From: Moringa oleifera
Taxonomy: Eukaryota; Streptophyta; Magnoliopsida; Brassicales; Moringaceae
DNA length: 64,000 bases
Direction: 5' to 3'
Assembly: GCA_021397835.1 (NCBI GenBank)
Contig: JAJFZO010000256.1
Location: forward strand, 1,403,501-1,467,500
Every line of letters starts with the position of its first letter. The stretch's first letter is position 1. Of the stretch, positions 39,272 through 51,812 are shown piece after piece. Both the position numbers and the translations under genes were made by a program. The notes below the pieces were generated by a model that saw only the letters and a list, made by a program, of their open reading frames with translations, had not been told where the DNA came from and did no database searches.

Positions 39272-41874
39272 TTATGCATACAGATCTATCCCCCAAAACT
39301 TGGCAGGCTGGTTAGTCCTGTATGCCCTGTCCAAGCTTTTGATCAGATCCATGTCCTCTTTGGTCAGCTCAAAATCAATAACCTGGAAATTCTCCTCCAG
39401 TCTTTCAGGTTTCGATGTCTTTGGGATTACAACTGTGTTCCGCTGGATACCCCAACGAAGAACAACTTGAGCCACAGTTTTTTGGTACTTCTCGGCCAGA
39501 CCCTGAGACACAATGGGGGAAAATTACAATGACTTAAGTTAGATGAAAGATGCTGCAAGAGCAAGGAGGAATGTACTTACTTTGAGAGCTGGATCATCCA
39601 AGCATGACTGAGTGCCAAACCATTCAGTGTTGGCCACAGCACCTCCTAAAGGAGTATGAGCTGTGACACAGATTTCGTGCTTCTGACAGAATTTGACAAG
39701 AGAATCACGTTGGAAGTATGGGTGTGTTTCGATTTGGTTTACAGCAGGCTTCACCTTGGAGTAAGCTAAGCAATCTCTTGTTAGGAAAATGTCGTAGTTG
39801 CTGCAAACAATTTCCCCATCAGAAATCCGCATTTAACAGATCTCAAGAAGAATACAGAGATCATGACAAAGAAAATGAAGTTATATCTTGCAACCAGAGG
39901 TGTGCATTTCATCCAATTAAGCGATCAGCATAATTTCCATTGTTCTACTTTGATACTAACAATATAAACATAAACATTATTTAAGCACAAAAGAAAATTT
40001 TACAGACTCGCGAAGAATAATCATATAACAATACTAAAAAGCATAAAAACTGTTAACTAGAGTCCACATAAGAACATTTAGAATAACAGCACACCTAATC
40101 CCAATGCTGCGAACTAAGCCCATGGAAACCAGATCTTCCATAGCATGCCATGTGGTCTCTAGCGATATGGTTGTGTCAATATCCAGCACACCATCCTTAT
40201 CAAGAGCACTGTCCGTTGTCCCAACTCCTGCAAGCATGTAAAATACATACAAAAAAACTGCAGCATCATATCATTTGAATGCACTCCCAAATGCTTTTAC
40301 CAAAACAAAACATACAGAGCTCAAAGTCAATTTCACAGTTTGAGGAAAGAACGTATAAACCAAAGATACATACAAGACAGAGGAGATATGTAATAGACAG
40401 GGGACTCATCTATAACGAAGAACTCAAGGTCAATTCAGATGATTATTGCCATTATACATATCACAGTACAAACCTAAAGCTAACACAACTGCTTAAGATA
40501 TCCTCTGTAAGACAATGAAAATGTTTCTGTAATTGATCCTTTATTCAATGTATCTCCCTAGACATCCTCATAAAGGGTCATCCCTTGGCAATCATTTGGC
40601 TTGGTGAGAAACCACCAGTGCAGCGAAAGAGATATTTTCTTCATCATAATTTTTGCTTTTGGGACCATCTCGAATTTTAATTGTTTAATCCTGTGTTACT
40701 CACATTGCCAAGTTATGTATCTCAACAAGAGTTAGACATAAGTTGCACAGTTACATATGCACACCGACAAAGAAATCATTAAGCCTTTTACAATCAAACT
40801 AGGTGAATTTAGCTGCATTTCATCAGAAAAGAGACAAAAATGATAAAGGCAGGCAAGAACTACCTGTGTGCCTTGTAGCTACAGGAAAGTGAACAAGATA
40901 CAGATCCAGATAATCTAACTGAAGCTTCTTAAGGCTGTCTTTACACGCCTCAATAACATGTCCATGATCTGAATTCCAGAGCTGCAATGAAGAATGGAAG
41001 GAGAAAACTGTCATCATCATCCACACCACAAACCAAGAAAATCTGATGCAAGTTTGCATTTAAACTAGCCTTGGTGGTAATGAAAAGATCCTCCCGCTTG
41101 ACAAGGCCAGTCCTAAATGCTTCTGCAAGTACTTCCCCAACTTCTGCTTCATTCTTGTAGTCAGCTGCAAGCAACATCAACCCATCACATACATGAACAC
41201 CTCCAGAGGATAGATATTTTCCACTAGCAAGAACCACATTAAAGCACCACAAGTAACTTTCAACAAATATCTGATGTTAACAATTGAATGTGAATGCATC
41301 ACATGTTCCTGATAAGATAACTGAAGCAACATTTACAAAATGGCCACAGGGTAGCCCATGATCCTGTTTCCATGTCTCATCAAATTTGATACAAGAAAAA
41401 TACTCCTGTAAAATTATTGAAAACTGGTCTTATTTGAACTATAATATTAAAATAACTTCAGTCTCGAATTGATTTCCAGCAAGCTCAGTACAATAAATTA
41501 GGAATGTTTTATCATTTGAAGTAAAAGGGTTAGCTTGAAAAATCCACCTACTTCCTTATCTTCCAAGGGCAACTTCCATTAAAGATGCCAGTAAAAGAAA
41601 TTAGAAATAGACCCACAGGCAGCAAAGAAAATCTACTAAGACAACGCATTAATATTACTACTCTATCAACAAAAGCAAAACAATTGTTCCCAGACCCCAC
41701 AAGGGGCCAGCAACAGTAAATGGGTTTAGAGGAGAGAGTACCAGCGCAGTCAAAATGCCGATAACCAATCTTGATGGCGTTGATGATAAGGTCTCTAATG
41801 CGCTCCTTTTCCATACGCCAAACACCGAGACCCATAATGGGCATCTTGAATCCACTGTTCAGTGTTACCGCCAT
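39272..41874 (-). CDS. NADPH-dependent aldo-keto reductase, sorbitol-6-phosphate dehydrogenase / mannose-6-phosphate reductase type
   Basis: Cytosolic reductase of hexose phosphates (glucose-6-P to sorbitol-6-P, or mannose-6-P to mannitol-1-P in relatives). Six exons join in phase: 41742-41874, 41070-41164, 40864-40981, 40095-40227, 39581-39800 and 39272-39502, giving 309 residues (apple enzyme 310). Visible features: the tetrad region with D42, Y47 (FDCAADYKNE), K76 (FITTK) and H107 (YLVHFP); [36 protein letters not shown]; the cofactor loop VVIPKTSKPERLEEN; and the C-terminal YRTNQPAKFWGIDLYA. The exon 2 donor is GC (AAG|GCTAGT), also present in the pseudogene copy, so an old GC-AG intron. 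Substrate cannot be decided from sequence. Converges with the dead polyprenol reductase copy. Confidence 0.94.
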
Positions 41875-42179
41875 TTCCTTCAGCCTCTAGTGATCTCCTT
41901 CCCCCTTTCCTTTCCTCTGTGACTTCCAAGTTTTAGTAGCTCAAGAAACTGCCGCTCCAGAGCGAGGCAAGTCTGCTGGGCCCTCCTCGATTGTCTCCTT
42001 AGATATTTCTTTCTTTAGTTATAGAAATTGTGAACGCTGGTGACGATAAAGCCGATGTTACCCGATGATCAGGACCACTGATCATGTTATTCGTTATGGG
42101 CTAGAATACGCGTCTAGACTGGATCTTAATGGGCCTGGATCGGATCCTTATGATACCGCCGGTTTCTAAATTGTCACTA

Positions 42180-43330
42180 AGCCCATGAACCCAATAAATA
42201 ACAAGCTAGGCCTATGGTTGCAAATCATATGAACAATGGTCACCTGTTCCCCCCGCCCCCTTAACTCTATTTTTAATGTTTGTTAGGTTAATTATGTTAT
42301 GATATAATTATAAATAAAATTTTATTTTTAAAATATTTAAAAAATTAAAATATACTTGTCTCTTATTTTAAATCTCAGAGTATTGATTGAATCAATTATA
42401 TTTTTGATATTTTAATTTAGTTTATTTTAGATTTTATTAAAAAATTTAAAAATAAAAGGTTCAAATTTAAAATTTTGTACAATAAATTTAACTTAGTATT
42501 ATATATATATTTAAATTATCATTACAAAAAATATAATTTTTTAATATAAAAATATTTTAAAAAATCATATATAATTTTTTTAAAAATAGTTCGTAAGTTA
42601 AAAAGTATTTAAATTTAAAAAATAGCTTTGAAATAGAATGTAGAATCGATTTAAGTTATTTTGAAGTATTTTAGTATAAAATATTTTTAATTTTTTATAA
42701 TTATTTAAATTAACATATAATTTTGATTAATTTGAAATATTAAATATATTATTGATATAATCAAAATATCACATCTTAAATTAAAAAATGATTATGATTT
42801 AATTTCTTTAACATATATTTAGCATATTTTAATTATCCAATGTAAGTACGATATTTTGTTTTGCTAATTTTCACATTAAGATTTTTTAATTTTCTTAATA
42901 ATTAGAAAAACCTTATTTAATTTTATAATTTTATTTTATTTATAAAAATATATTATATTAAGTTCGATTCATTCCCTGTTTGTCAACCTAATAAAATAAT
43001 TGGATGATTGATGCATACTATAAAATAATATATTATTATGCAATTTAATTTAATATAATTGTAATATAAAAATTAAATCTTGCTAATAATATTAGATATT
43101 TATACACCCATATAAAAGTTGAACCAGATTGAAATCGATACATCAATTTCAAAACCAATAGTCCAATTCATTGAGAGTGATTTCATATTGTTTTAACATT
43201 AATTAAATTATAGTTGAACTTAGTCGTATTGACTTTGAGAAAAATGCAATGCTTGCCATATAAAATGGTTTCTTTTTATATCATTTTTTATATAAAAAAA
43301 GTAAAAATAATTAAAAATAATAAAATTGAA
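42180..43330. other. AT-rich intergenic spacer
   Basis: Very AT-rich DNA between the divergent aldo-keto reductase and V-ATPase genes. No ORF, repeat pair or RNA gene was recognised. Confidence 0.6.
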
Positions 43331-43451
43331 ATAATGGGGGACACGATTGTACCCGTCTAACAGTCAGATAACCCGACTGGACCCTTTTTCAATATTAAGC
43401 CCAACCCGGGTGGACCCATGTTTAAGAGAGCCCAAGCGTCCATTTGACGTC

Positions 43452-43458
43452 TATAAAA
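43452..43458 (+). promoter_or_regulatory. TATA box of the V-ATPase subunit c gene
   Basis: TATAAAA in the context ACGTCTATAAAAAGGAG, 141 bp upstream of the start codon. It is preceded by AGCCCAACCC and TGGACCC elements between 43,377 and 43,420, which resemble site II (TGGGCY) motifs of housekeeping promoters. The leader is CT-rich and ends in a T9 run. Confidence 0.75.
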
Positions 43459-43598
43459 AGGAGCCACACGCATTTTCTCCCATTCTTGTCGTGGTTGCAC
43501 GAATCACAGAGATAAACCTGTACAACGTCTCCTCTGCTAGACGCAGACAAATCTGTTTTTTTTTTTTTCCCCAGATCCAACTAGATCGACGATCTATA

Positions 43599-45659
43599 AT
43601 GGCTTCTTTGTTCAGCGGAGATGAAACGGCGCCATTCTTCGGCTTCCTCGGCGCAGCAGCTGCACTCGTCTTCTCCTGTAAACAAACCCTGAAACTCAAT
43701 TATTCTGATTTTACTCTTTTTTTGGAGTTTTCTTTTCAATTACGTGATGCTTTAGTTCGCTGCATAATTAAGATACAAACAAAGTGTTACGACCCTGATT
43801 ATTTAGGATTAGGAGCCCTAGGGTTTTAACATATGTTATATGTACATATTTTTTTGCCAGATTGTTTGATCGTTGTACACAGTTATTGATGAAGCATTCT
43901 CTAAAAACTGGATGCACTTATGTTCTTGATTTAGGTCTTCAATTTGAATTTTATTAGTTTGCAGTTCAATAGTGTAATACCGAGACTGTATGCAGGGTGT
44001 TAATTTTTGTCTGAACCTAACAGTAATAGTAGTTTAGATCTGCTATTGAATTATTTTATTTTGGAGATTGAAAAAAAACCAACTACTTCATTGAGCTGTT
44101 TAGAATGATTTACTTTGATGAGTTTAGGATATTTATTATACAAAAGAAGATTGGAGGAGTATTAAACTTTAGATCTTTGAACCGTTTTTAAATTCTAATT
44201 TTCTCATGAAAGAAGTAATTTTTTTTTTTTTTTCGTTTTATGTGATTGGAGGATGTTATTGCCTGTTTAGGTATGGGAGCTGCCTATGGAACGGCAAAGA
44301 GTGGTGTCGGTGTGGCCTCAATGGGTGTGATGAGGCCTGAGTTGGTGATGAAATCTATTGTTCCAGTTGTTATGGCTGGTGTTTTGGGTATTTATGGGTT
44401 GATTATTGCTGTTATTATCAGTACTGGGATTAATCCCAAGGCTAAATCATATTACCTTTTTGATGGTTATGCACATCTCTCATCTGGTCTTGCTTGTGGT
44501 CTTGCTGGGCTTTCTGCTGGCATGGCCATTGGGATTGTTGGAGATGCAGGTGTGAGGTATGGTATCCCTTTCTTGCTTCTGTAAAGGTCATGTTATTATG
44601 CTTTCTTTTATGGTTTTATGCATTGTCCTGTTGGTTTTACAGGCTTGAAAACCTTATTAAATTTTCCCAGATGGACTCACGATTTGAAAACTTGGTTGGA
44701 TGAATGAGGACAGAACTGTCCTCTTGTCCACTTTTTAAATGCAGTTTCAGTCTTATTGCTTGGTGTTGATATGTCCATTTTGAGTTGAATAGGCCTGACA
44801 GATGCTTTGCAACAATTACAAACTGATTTGACCCACAATTAGTGAGAATGCTTTATGCATAGCTTCTGTTTTGACACTCTATTGTATTCTCACATGGGAT
44901 ATACTCTTTATAAGGTTATTGTTTTCCAGCTAAAAGGAACAGCATCTTGGAAACATCTTTAATCCAAAACATGCTTTCCATTGAGGTGTGAATATGAAAG
45001 ATGTTCTCTTCATCTTTTTTCTTTCTTTTTCTTTTTTTCATATTCACACATGTCCATCTCGCTTTTTTTTTTCTTTGCAAAAATCAAGTAATGGAGACCA
45101 TGCATCATGGGATTGGAAACATTAAAATCATATATTCAATTATAAGCTTTGTAAAATTGTAATCAAAGTCCTGTGTACAAAATGTTGATAGAAGTTACTG
45201 TTATCTATGTTGTTTAGATAGCAGTATCCTTTGTGTTATGTATCTGATTACTCCAGCTTAGCATTTTACATGAAGTACTGTGACCCTGGTATGATATAGT
45301 CATTAAACATGCTAAATGAAAACTAATGAATTCTACTCTTTTGAGGCATACTGATCCACTCACCAAAATAGATCATACTTGAACTGTCATGTTGTCTTCA
45401 CCTATACTCATTTTTGAGTAGTGGAATTTGTGTCTTGTGACCTGTATCTTTCAATTGATGAATATTTATGCAACCTATCCTCATATTTCAGTATTGTGTT
45501 TGTGTCATGTGATCTGTGCTTTGTAGGGCTAATGCACAGCAGCCAAAACTTTTTGTTGGCATGATTCTAATTCTTATCTTTGCCGAAGCACTTGCTCTCT
45601 ATGGTCTTATTGTTGGCATCATCTTGTCTTCTCGAGCTGGCCAATCTAGAGCAGAATGA
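43599..45659 (+). CDS. VHA-c: V-type proton ATPase 16 kDa proteolipid subunit c
   Basis: Forms the rotating membrane ring of the vacuolar H+-ATPase that acidifies vacuole and trans-Golgi. Three exons join in phase: 43599-43677, 44271-44556 and 45527-45659, giving 165 residues, the usual plant length. The protein has four membrane helices: [15 protein letters not shown]; the second from [18 protein letters not shown]; the third with [17 protein letters not shown]; and the fourth [19 protein letters not shown], whose glutamate (FAEAL) is the essential proton-carrying carboxylate. Ends in [10 protein letters not shown]. The sequence is nearly invariant in plants, so identity is certain; which of several paralogues this is cannot be told. 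Confidence 0.98.
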
Positions 45660-47800
45660 GAAGGGACCCATGCTGCTCGGTATTCTTTTAGCACAATTAT
45701 GGTGTCACTTTGTTGAAAACCATTTAGGTGTTCTCAGGTTGGTAAAGGGTGGAGAGCATTGGCACAGCTCCCTAGAAATTTCCTGGAAGTAATTGCTGTG
45801 CGCGAATCATTTGATGGTAGCTCCTTTCTGTTTGTAGAGTTGATATCAAGGTTATATGTGTAATAAAAGGTTGGAAAGCCATCACTGTTTGGTTTTATCA
45901 TGTATCTTGCAGATCTTAAATTTGTTAACACAAGTATAATTCTGGAACTAGTGCATGTACGATCTTATTATTTATTGAACTTTGGTTCTTTCTGCAAATT
46001 TACTTGTTTTATTGAATATCTTTTAACTTGTGTTTGGTTGCTTTCAATGCTGTCAATTATCAGTGCCAATGATTTGAGATTTTTTTGGGATTGTTTTCAG
46101 TAGCATCCTTTCCTTGATCATTCTTATTCTTTGATGATGATGCTTGTTGGTTGGTATTAATTGTGCTGGAGTGCAAAGTCGATGTGGTTTAAATGCTTAA
46201 GCACTTTATTTGGTGGAGGTGTAGTCTTCTTTTTTTTAAAAAAAAAAAAATTATAATAGCAGGATGAATATTGTAGATGGATTGCTGAGTTTTATACTTC
46301 ACCATTGCCTGTATTCTCCCTGTCATTCTTTTATCTTGTATGTTTATTTTGCAGGGTCTGTATAGTTGTGTTATTTTCCCTCATTGTTTAACTCTTTGCA
46401 GATTGGCATGCCATGCATGTTTGTTAAAGGAGAAAATGATTGTTGCAGGCTCATCTGTGTGCTGAGCCTGGGTTGGAACATTCCTTTAGTATTCTGACTT
46501 GGTATCCTTACATGATATCAGTAAACATGAATAGGAGGGAGTTATATAATCTCTATTGGACAAATGATGTCTCATACAGATTTGTATCTGCTGTGCAAAT
46601 TTTGTAGATTGATAGAAGAGAAATATTTGGAACTTGAATGTTGGAGCAAATGATCAAAAGTTCAAGTCAGGCAAAGAAATTTAGGTGAATACTGCAGCAA
46701 GACTGCAGATGTCTTCCGAGATCATGGCAGCAAAGACCTCTTTTTGTAAGTTTTCTTTTTATCTGATAAAAGTATGACTCTTTTGTTTAAATGTTCATTG
46801 TTGCTTGCTGTGGGGCGCAAATGCGTCCACACTTAAACCAGAGAAATGAGAAAACAGATTAGTTTTCCTTGTAGACCAACTCCTTGACTTGGGCTTCTAG
46901 AAGCACTTAAAATGAAAAGCATTTGTTAATGCTCAAAGTTGGGCTGAACCGTGGTGCTTGGTCCATTCCAAGATAGCCCTAGAAAATGAAAGCCCATTAG
47001 CACCATGGCACAGAAATATAGTTCTGAGCTCCACATACACAGATCAATAATTATGTGATTTGAAATACATAATTCTCAAGTGTCAACAAAAAGAACAAAC
47101 AAGAAAAGATCCATGCAGCTTACCAGTATTAGTTTGACAGTAAAGCTTGGTTTGCCTGATTTAATTTTTCTCATTCTTTTACAATGTGGTTGCTTGCATT
47201 TTTTATTTTTTTTTGGTATGATAACATTTCATTGAACTGAATTTTCCTTCTAGTGTTGTTGATTATAAGACATTGTTTATTAGAGTAGGATCTTATATTA
47301 CGTTCTCTCATTCCTGTAGTAATTATTACTTTTGACATTGTTAGGCTGGAGCCCATCATCATAAACTGGGCTCCTGATGGAATTTAGGCTTTAAAAGGTA
47401 CCACAGTGAAGCAAAGGAACATGTAGAAACCATGAGAAAATGCATTGAATTGATCTTGGTAAATTAGAGGAATCAATAATGTCAAGAAGACGAGTTGGAG
47501 GGGAAGAATGATATGAATTTAAAGGAAATAAATTTAAAAGTAAGAAAATTCTTCGGATAAAAGATTTAGTTAAAAGAAGACAAAAATCAAAGTAGTACAT
47601 TAAACTGAATTTTTGGAGCTTGTTATCCTTCTTGTGTCAAACTCACTCTTTATCCAAATACTAATTGCTTCTCCCATTGTCTTTCTACTCCTTTTTTTTT
47701 TTTTTTTTCTAGTGATCAACTAGAAAGCATATGTCATAACAAACTTAATTTTTTATTCTTTTAAACTCTGTCCCAAATTAAGCATCCAACTTTGTATTTT
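45660..47800 (+). other. 3' flank of V-ATPase gene and intergenic DNA
   Basis: Probable 3'UTR immediately after the stop, with an AATAAAA signal at about 45,861-45,867, then moderately AT-rich DNA. A GT-AG-like donor (CTCTTTTT|GTAAGT, about 46,746) suggests longer or alternative transcripts, but no coding exon is recognised. A T18 run lies at 47,692-47,709. Confidence 0.45.
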
Positions 47801-47819
47801 TTGTGTTCTCTTCCTCCAT

Positions 47820-48165
47820 TCATATGTGATAAGAATTGGAGGTCTAACATTATCCATTACTTAAAGATGAACTTGTCCTCAAGGTGAAACTAAAGAAATT
47901 GCCCATGAATTATCTTCATGGGAGAAATATTTTCATGGGTTCCCAAGTAGTCTTGAAATCATATAAGTCTTTCCATTTGACTATCATTTCAATATGATGA
48001 TCTAGGTTCTTACTGAACCATGCACTCAATGCATTTGATAGTATGTCTTGTGGCTTTATTAATAACTCAAATACATTAGGAAACATGAAATACATGATGT
48101 CTATTTGTCTTTTGCATATATTTTTTTTTTTAAATTGAGGTATCAAAGTTGGGGAATTCCACTAA
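47820..48165 (-). mobile_element. Ty3-gypsy pol C-terminal (chromodomain-like) fragment
   Basis: Minus-strand reading gives PQFKKKNICK (compare the FHVSQLKK motif of gypsy pol ends), then PQDILSNAL, VKWKDLYDFKTTWEP (the V.WK......ATWE chromodomain-like motif) and, after a stop, FHLEDKFIFK. This is the order found at the end of plant gypsy polyproteins. It fits directly after the integrase end preserved at 53,500, more than 5 kb away on the same strand. Confidence 0.72.
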
Positions 48166-48239
48166 TATATGAGAGATTCATCCTTCTCAAAGACATAATT
48201 TAACGATCATGAGCAAATTCATTAGCCTTGAGGGATTCA

Positions 48240-51200
48240 AACATTGGACCTTGCTTATAATTTGTGTTACAATTGTAACAAGCTCGTCATATGGCTAGGA
48301 ACTGTTAGAATAGACCTTGTCCTGCTCCCCAGGAGAACCTAACTGAAGAGCAATTGATTGTTGTGATCTTCGAGGTTAAATCTCGCTGGAGGATCTAAGG
48401 GGTGGTGGGTGGACACTGGCACTTCTCGCCATGTTTGTTATGACAGAGATTTGTTCAAGTCTTATTTTGTAATTGAGGATAAGAAAGTCATGTTGGCAAA
48501 TTCTGGCTCCACTATTGTCACTGGTATTGGTGAGATGGAATTAAAGTTTACCTCTAGAAAGACCTCGTATTGAAGGTTATTCTGCACACTTTAGAGATGA
48601 GAAAGAACTTAGTCTGAGGCTATCTTATCAATAATGTTGGGTTTACCCATACCATAGGGGTTGACCTATACACAATAATAAAGAATAATATCTTTGTTAG
48701 GAAAGTTTATGCTACTAATGGCATGTTTAAATTAAACATTGATATGAATAAAGTTTCATCTTTTGCTTATATGTTATGCACTTTTAATACTTGGCATGCT
48801 AGGCTCTGTCATGTGAATAAACGATTAATTCAGAACATTAGTAGCTCAACTGTCTGTAAATGATTTTGAGATAAATGAATACCCTAGTCAAGCTAAGATT
48901 ACAAAACTCTACATAGGTCAGTGCTTAGAGAACTTGAATCCCTTGAATTAATTTATTCTAACATTTGCGAATTTGATAGTGTTTTGACAAGAAATAAAAA
49001 GAGATATTTTGAAACATTCATAGATGATTGTTTTGATTACACTTATGTTATGAAAAATAAAAGTGAAGCATTTTGCATGTTTAAGCTATTCTTAACTGAA
49101 GTAAAAACTCAGTACAATAGAAAGATAAAATGACTACGAAGTAATAGAGGTACTGAGTATGATTTTTGTTCCTTTATTAAATTTTATAGGACCAAAGGAA
49201 TAATACATGAAAGAACTTACCCTATTCTCTTGAAATGAATGACAAAGCTGAAAGAAAAAATAGGATTTTCGCTGAATTATTAGTAACCATTCTGTTAAAT
49301 TTTGGTGCAGCTTCTCATTAGTAGGGAGAAATTTTACTTACTGTATGCTATGTGCTTAACGTAATCCTAAAATAAGGATGTAAGGTATCTCTTTATGAGA
49401 TCCTAAAGAACAAAACACCTAACCTGTCCTACTTAAGAAACTGGGGGTGCTTAGCTTATGTTTGAATTTTTGATCCAAAAAGGAATAAGCTTACCAATAG
49501 AGCATATGAATGTGTTTTCATAACGTATGCTATAAATAGTAAAGCTTATAGGTTTTTGATTTGAAAGAATATGCAGTCATTGAATTTAATGATGTAGATT
49601 TTTGTTAATATAGATTTTCTTTTAAATCGAGGAATAGTAGGGGCTCAACTTCTAGTGGCCAATCAAATGATAGAATTAATGAACCAGTTGAAGAAGAAAA
49701 TGAGCTTAGGTGGAGTAAACGAACTAGAACCTTTTAAGGACTTTTATGCATACACCTTAGAGGGCTTTGTCTTCTTTAGATGCCACCTTGTTAGAAGAAG
49801 TAGTAAATGATGAAATGGGCTCGCTTGAGTCCAATAGAACTTGGTATCTAACAAACTTACCTTCAAGATACAAAATTATAAGTTGTAAATGAGTACTGAA
49901 GAAGAAATTGAAACCTGATGGTACGGTTAAGAAATGCAAGGCTTGTCTTATAGCTAAAAGGTATAAACAAAGGGAAAATGTGGATTTTTTTTATACTAGT
50001 TTCTAGAATAACATCCATATGGGTACTAACAGCATTACCAGTTATACATGACTTAGTTATATAACAAATGGGTGTACAAATCGCATTTCTAAATGGAGAA
50101 TTAGAAGGAAAAAAAATCTACATGGAACAACCTAAAGGTTTTGTGGTTTCAAGTAAAAAAAAAAAAAAACTAAGTTTTTAAGCTTGACAAATCACTGTAT
50201 GGTTTGAAACAAGTGCCTAAGTAATGGAATAAACAATTTAATAATCTTGTCATCTCACATGGATTTAAAGTGAATGAGACTGATACGTGCATCTATTATA
50301 AGATTGAAAATAATCTTTGCATTATCATATATCTTTATATGGGACACTTGCTTATCTTCGACTCTAACATTTATGTCGTAAAGAAAATAAAGTCCTTACT
50401 AAATATTAACTTTGACATGAAAGACTTAGGAGAAACGAATGTGATCCTTGGAATAAACATTACTATGTCAATAAAGAGACTTTTTTTGGATCAATCACAC
50501 TATATTGAGAAGATCTTAAAGAAATATAAAATATGCTTTTACTCCATGTAACCTTTGTGTTAAGTTGCTCAAGAATACTGGAGACAATGTTAGACAAACT
50601 GAGTATACGAGCATCATAGATAGCTTACGTTATGCTATTGATTGCATTAGGCCTAACATAGCTTATGTTGTGGGATTACCTTATAAGTTTACGAATTGAC
50701 CTAATATCAAGCATTGGCATGCTATTGACACAATCATAAGGTACCTCAAGATAACCATGAACCTTTGATTATATTATTAAAAAATTTTCCTTGTTTTAAA
50801 AAGATACAGCAACGCTAATTGGAACACCTTTTCAGAAGACTCTAAGGCAATAAGTGGTTACATTTTTAGCATTGTCAGTAGAGCTGTTTCATGAAAGTCT
50901 AAAAAGCTGACTATTCTGGCTCAATATATAATAGAGTCTGAGTTGATAGCACTAGTTACTGCTAGTGAGAAAGCAGGCTAGTTTAGAAGTCTACTAGCTG
51001 AGATCCCGTTATGAGAAAGGCTGATACTAGCTGTTTTAATCCGTTGTGATAGTACTACGACTATTGTAAAAGTTTAGAATTATTATTGTAACGGTAAGAG
51101 ACGACATATACACTGTAAGTACAATATTATGAAAGAGTTTCTCTCCACATGAGTTGTTAAAGTGGATCATGTATGGACTGATGATAACTTAGTGAATCTT

Positions 51201-51260
51201 TTGACAAAAAGACAGGCTAAAAAGAAGGTTTTTAAAACCTTGAAGGAGATGAGACTGATG
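48240..51260 (+). mobile_element. Ty1-copia retrotransposon remnant, plus orientation
   Basis: In order along the plus strand: a CCHC zinc knuckle (about 48,269-48,312, CYNC..HMARNC with one frameshift); protease VDTGTSRHVC with DTG at 48,412-48,420; GAG-pre-integrase (WHARLCHVNKRLI, about 48,795); integrase core (FIDDCFDYTYVM, about 49,020); reverse transcriptase in which the YVDD box has become YMGH (50,336-50,347), followed by DMKDLGETNVILG; RNase H (SKAISGYIFSIV, SELIALVTASEKA); and the end VDHVWTDDNLVNLLTK. Every domain is broken by stops or frameshifts. No matching 5' LTR is seen next to it. Confidence 0.88.
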
Positions 51261-51812
51261 CCCTCACAGTAATGAGTCATTCGTGATGGTAACCCAATTC
51301 ATGGACTGAAGATTCTAAGAAATGAGTTTAAAGGGTAATAATAAGTCATGAAGTGATAGAAAACAAAATATGCTACTCTAAGTCCTACTTTACTGGAAGT
51401 ATGAAATCTTAAAGTGGAAGAAAAAGATTGAATTGAGTTCTTAATTAGCTCTATATTGCATATAGAGTGGAGTATTCAGGTAAAGGAGTACTCTTGATAG
51501 GTCCACTTATGTGAATGTGGAAGTTTGGTCACTTTTTATAAAATTCTGAGCAAATTCTCTAAAGCATTCACTATACGAGGATATACGTGCATGGTCAAAA
51601 AGGCATGAGTTTTTTTGAACTATACCTTAGAAAGATTATGTGCCGCATACTGTTAGAGACAAAGTTTAAAACTATGAGTTACTCTAATATAATCTAAAGC
51701 ATCATCGCTAAGCAAAGATTCAAATCGAAAGGCATCTTTGCTTATGCAAAATCTTATAATGTTGATAATACTCCATTAAAAAAGTTTTTTTATTTTTAAA
51801 TTCAACTAAAAT

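Larger units (their letters stand above)
30650..42100. repeat. Tandem segmental duplication, unit B
   Basis: Second copy of unit A (22,640-30,250). It starts with a degenerate copy of the first exon of the small minus-strand gene and the shared promoter (30,660-31,230), then the polyprenol reductase pseudogene, and ends with the intact aldo-keto reductase gene and its promoter. Excluding the 4.9-kb copia insertion it is about 6.5 kb. Intron and UTR similarity shows that the whole block was copied at DNA level, not by retroposition. Confidence 0.85.

Noticed and set aside
47171..47600. Minus-strand open frames downstream of the V-ATPase gene
   Set aside because: No recognisable domain, no splice context, and composition like the surrounding non-coding DNA.
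48921..49133. Independent small gene on the plus strand
   Set aside because: It reads as a copia integrase core fragment (FIDDCFDYTYVM) in line with the flanking protease and RT remnants.
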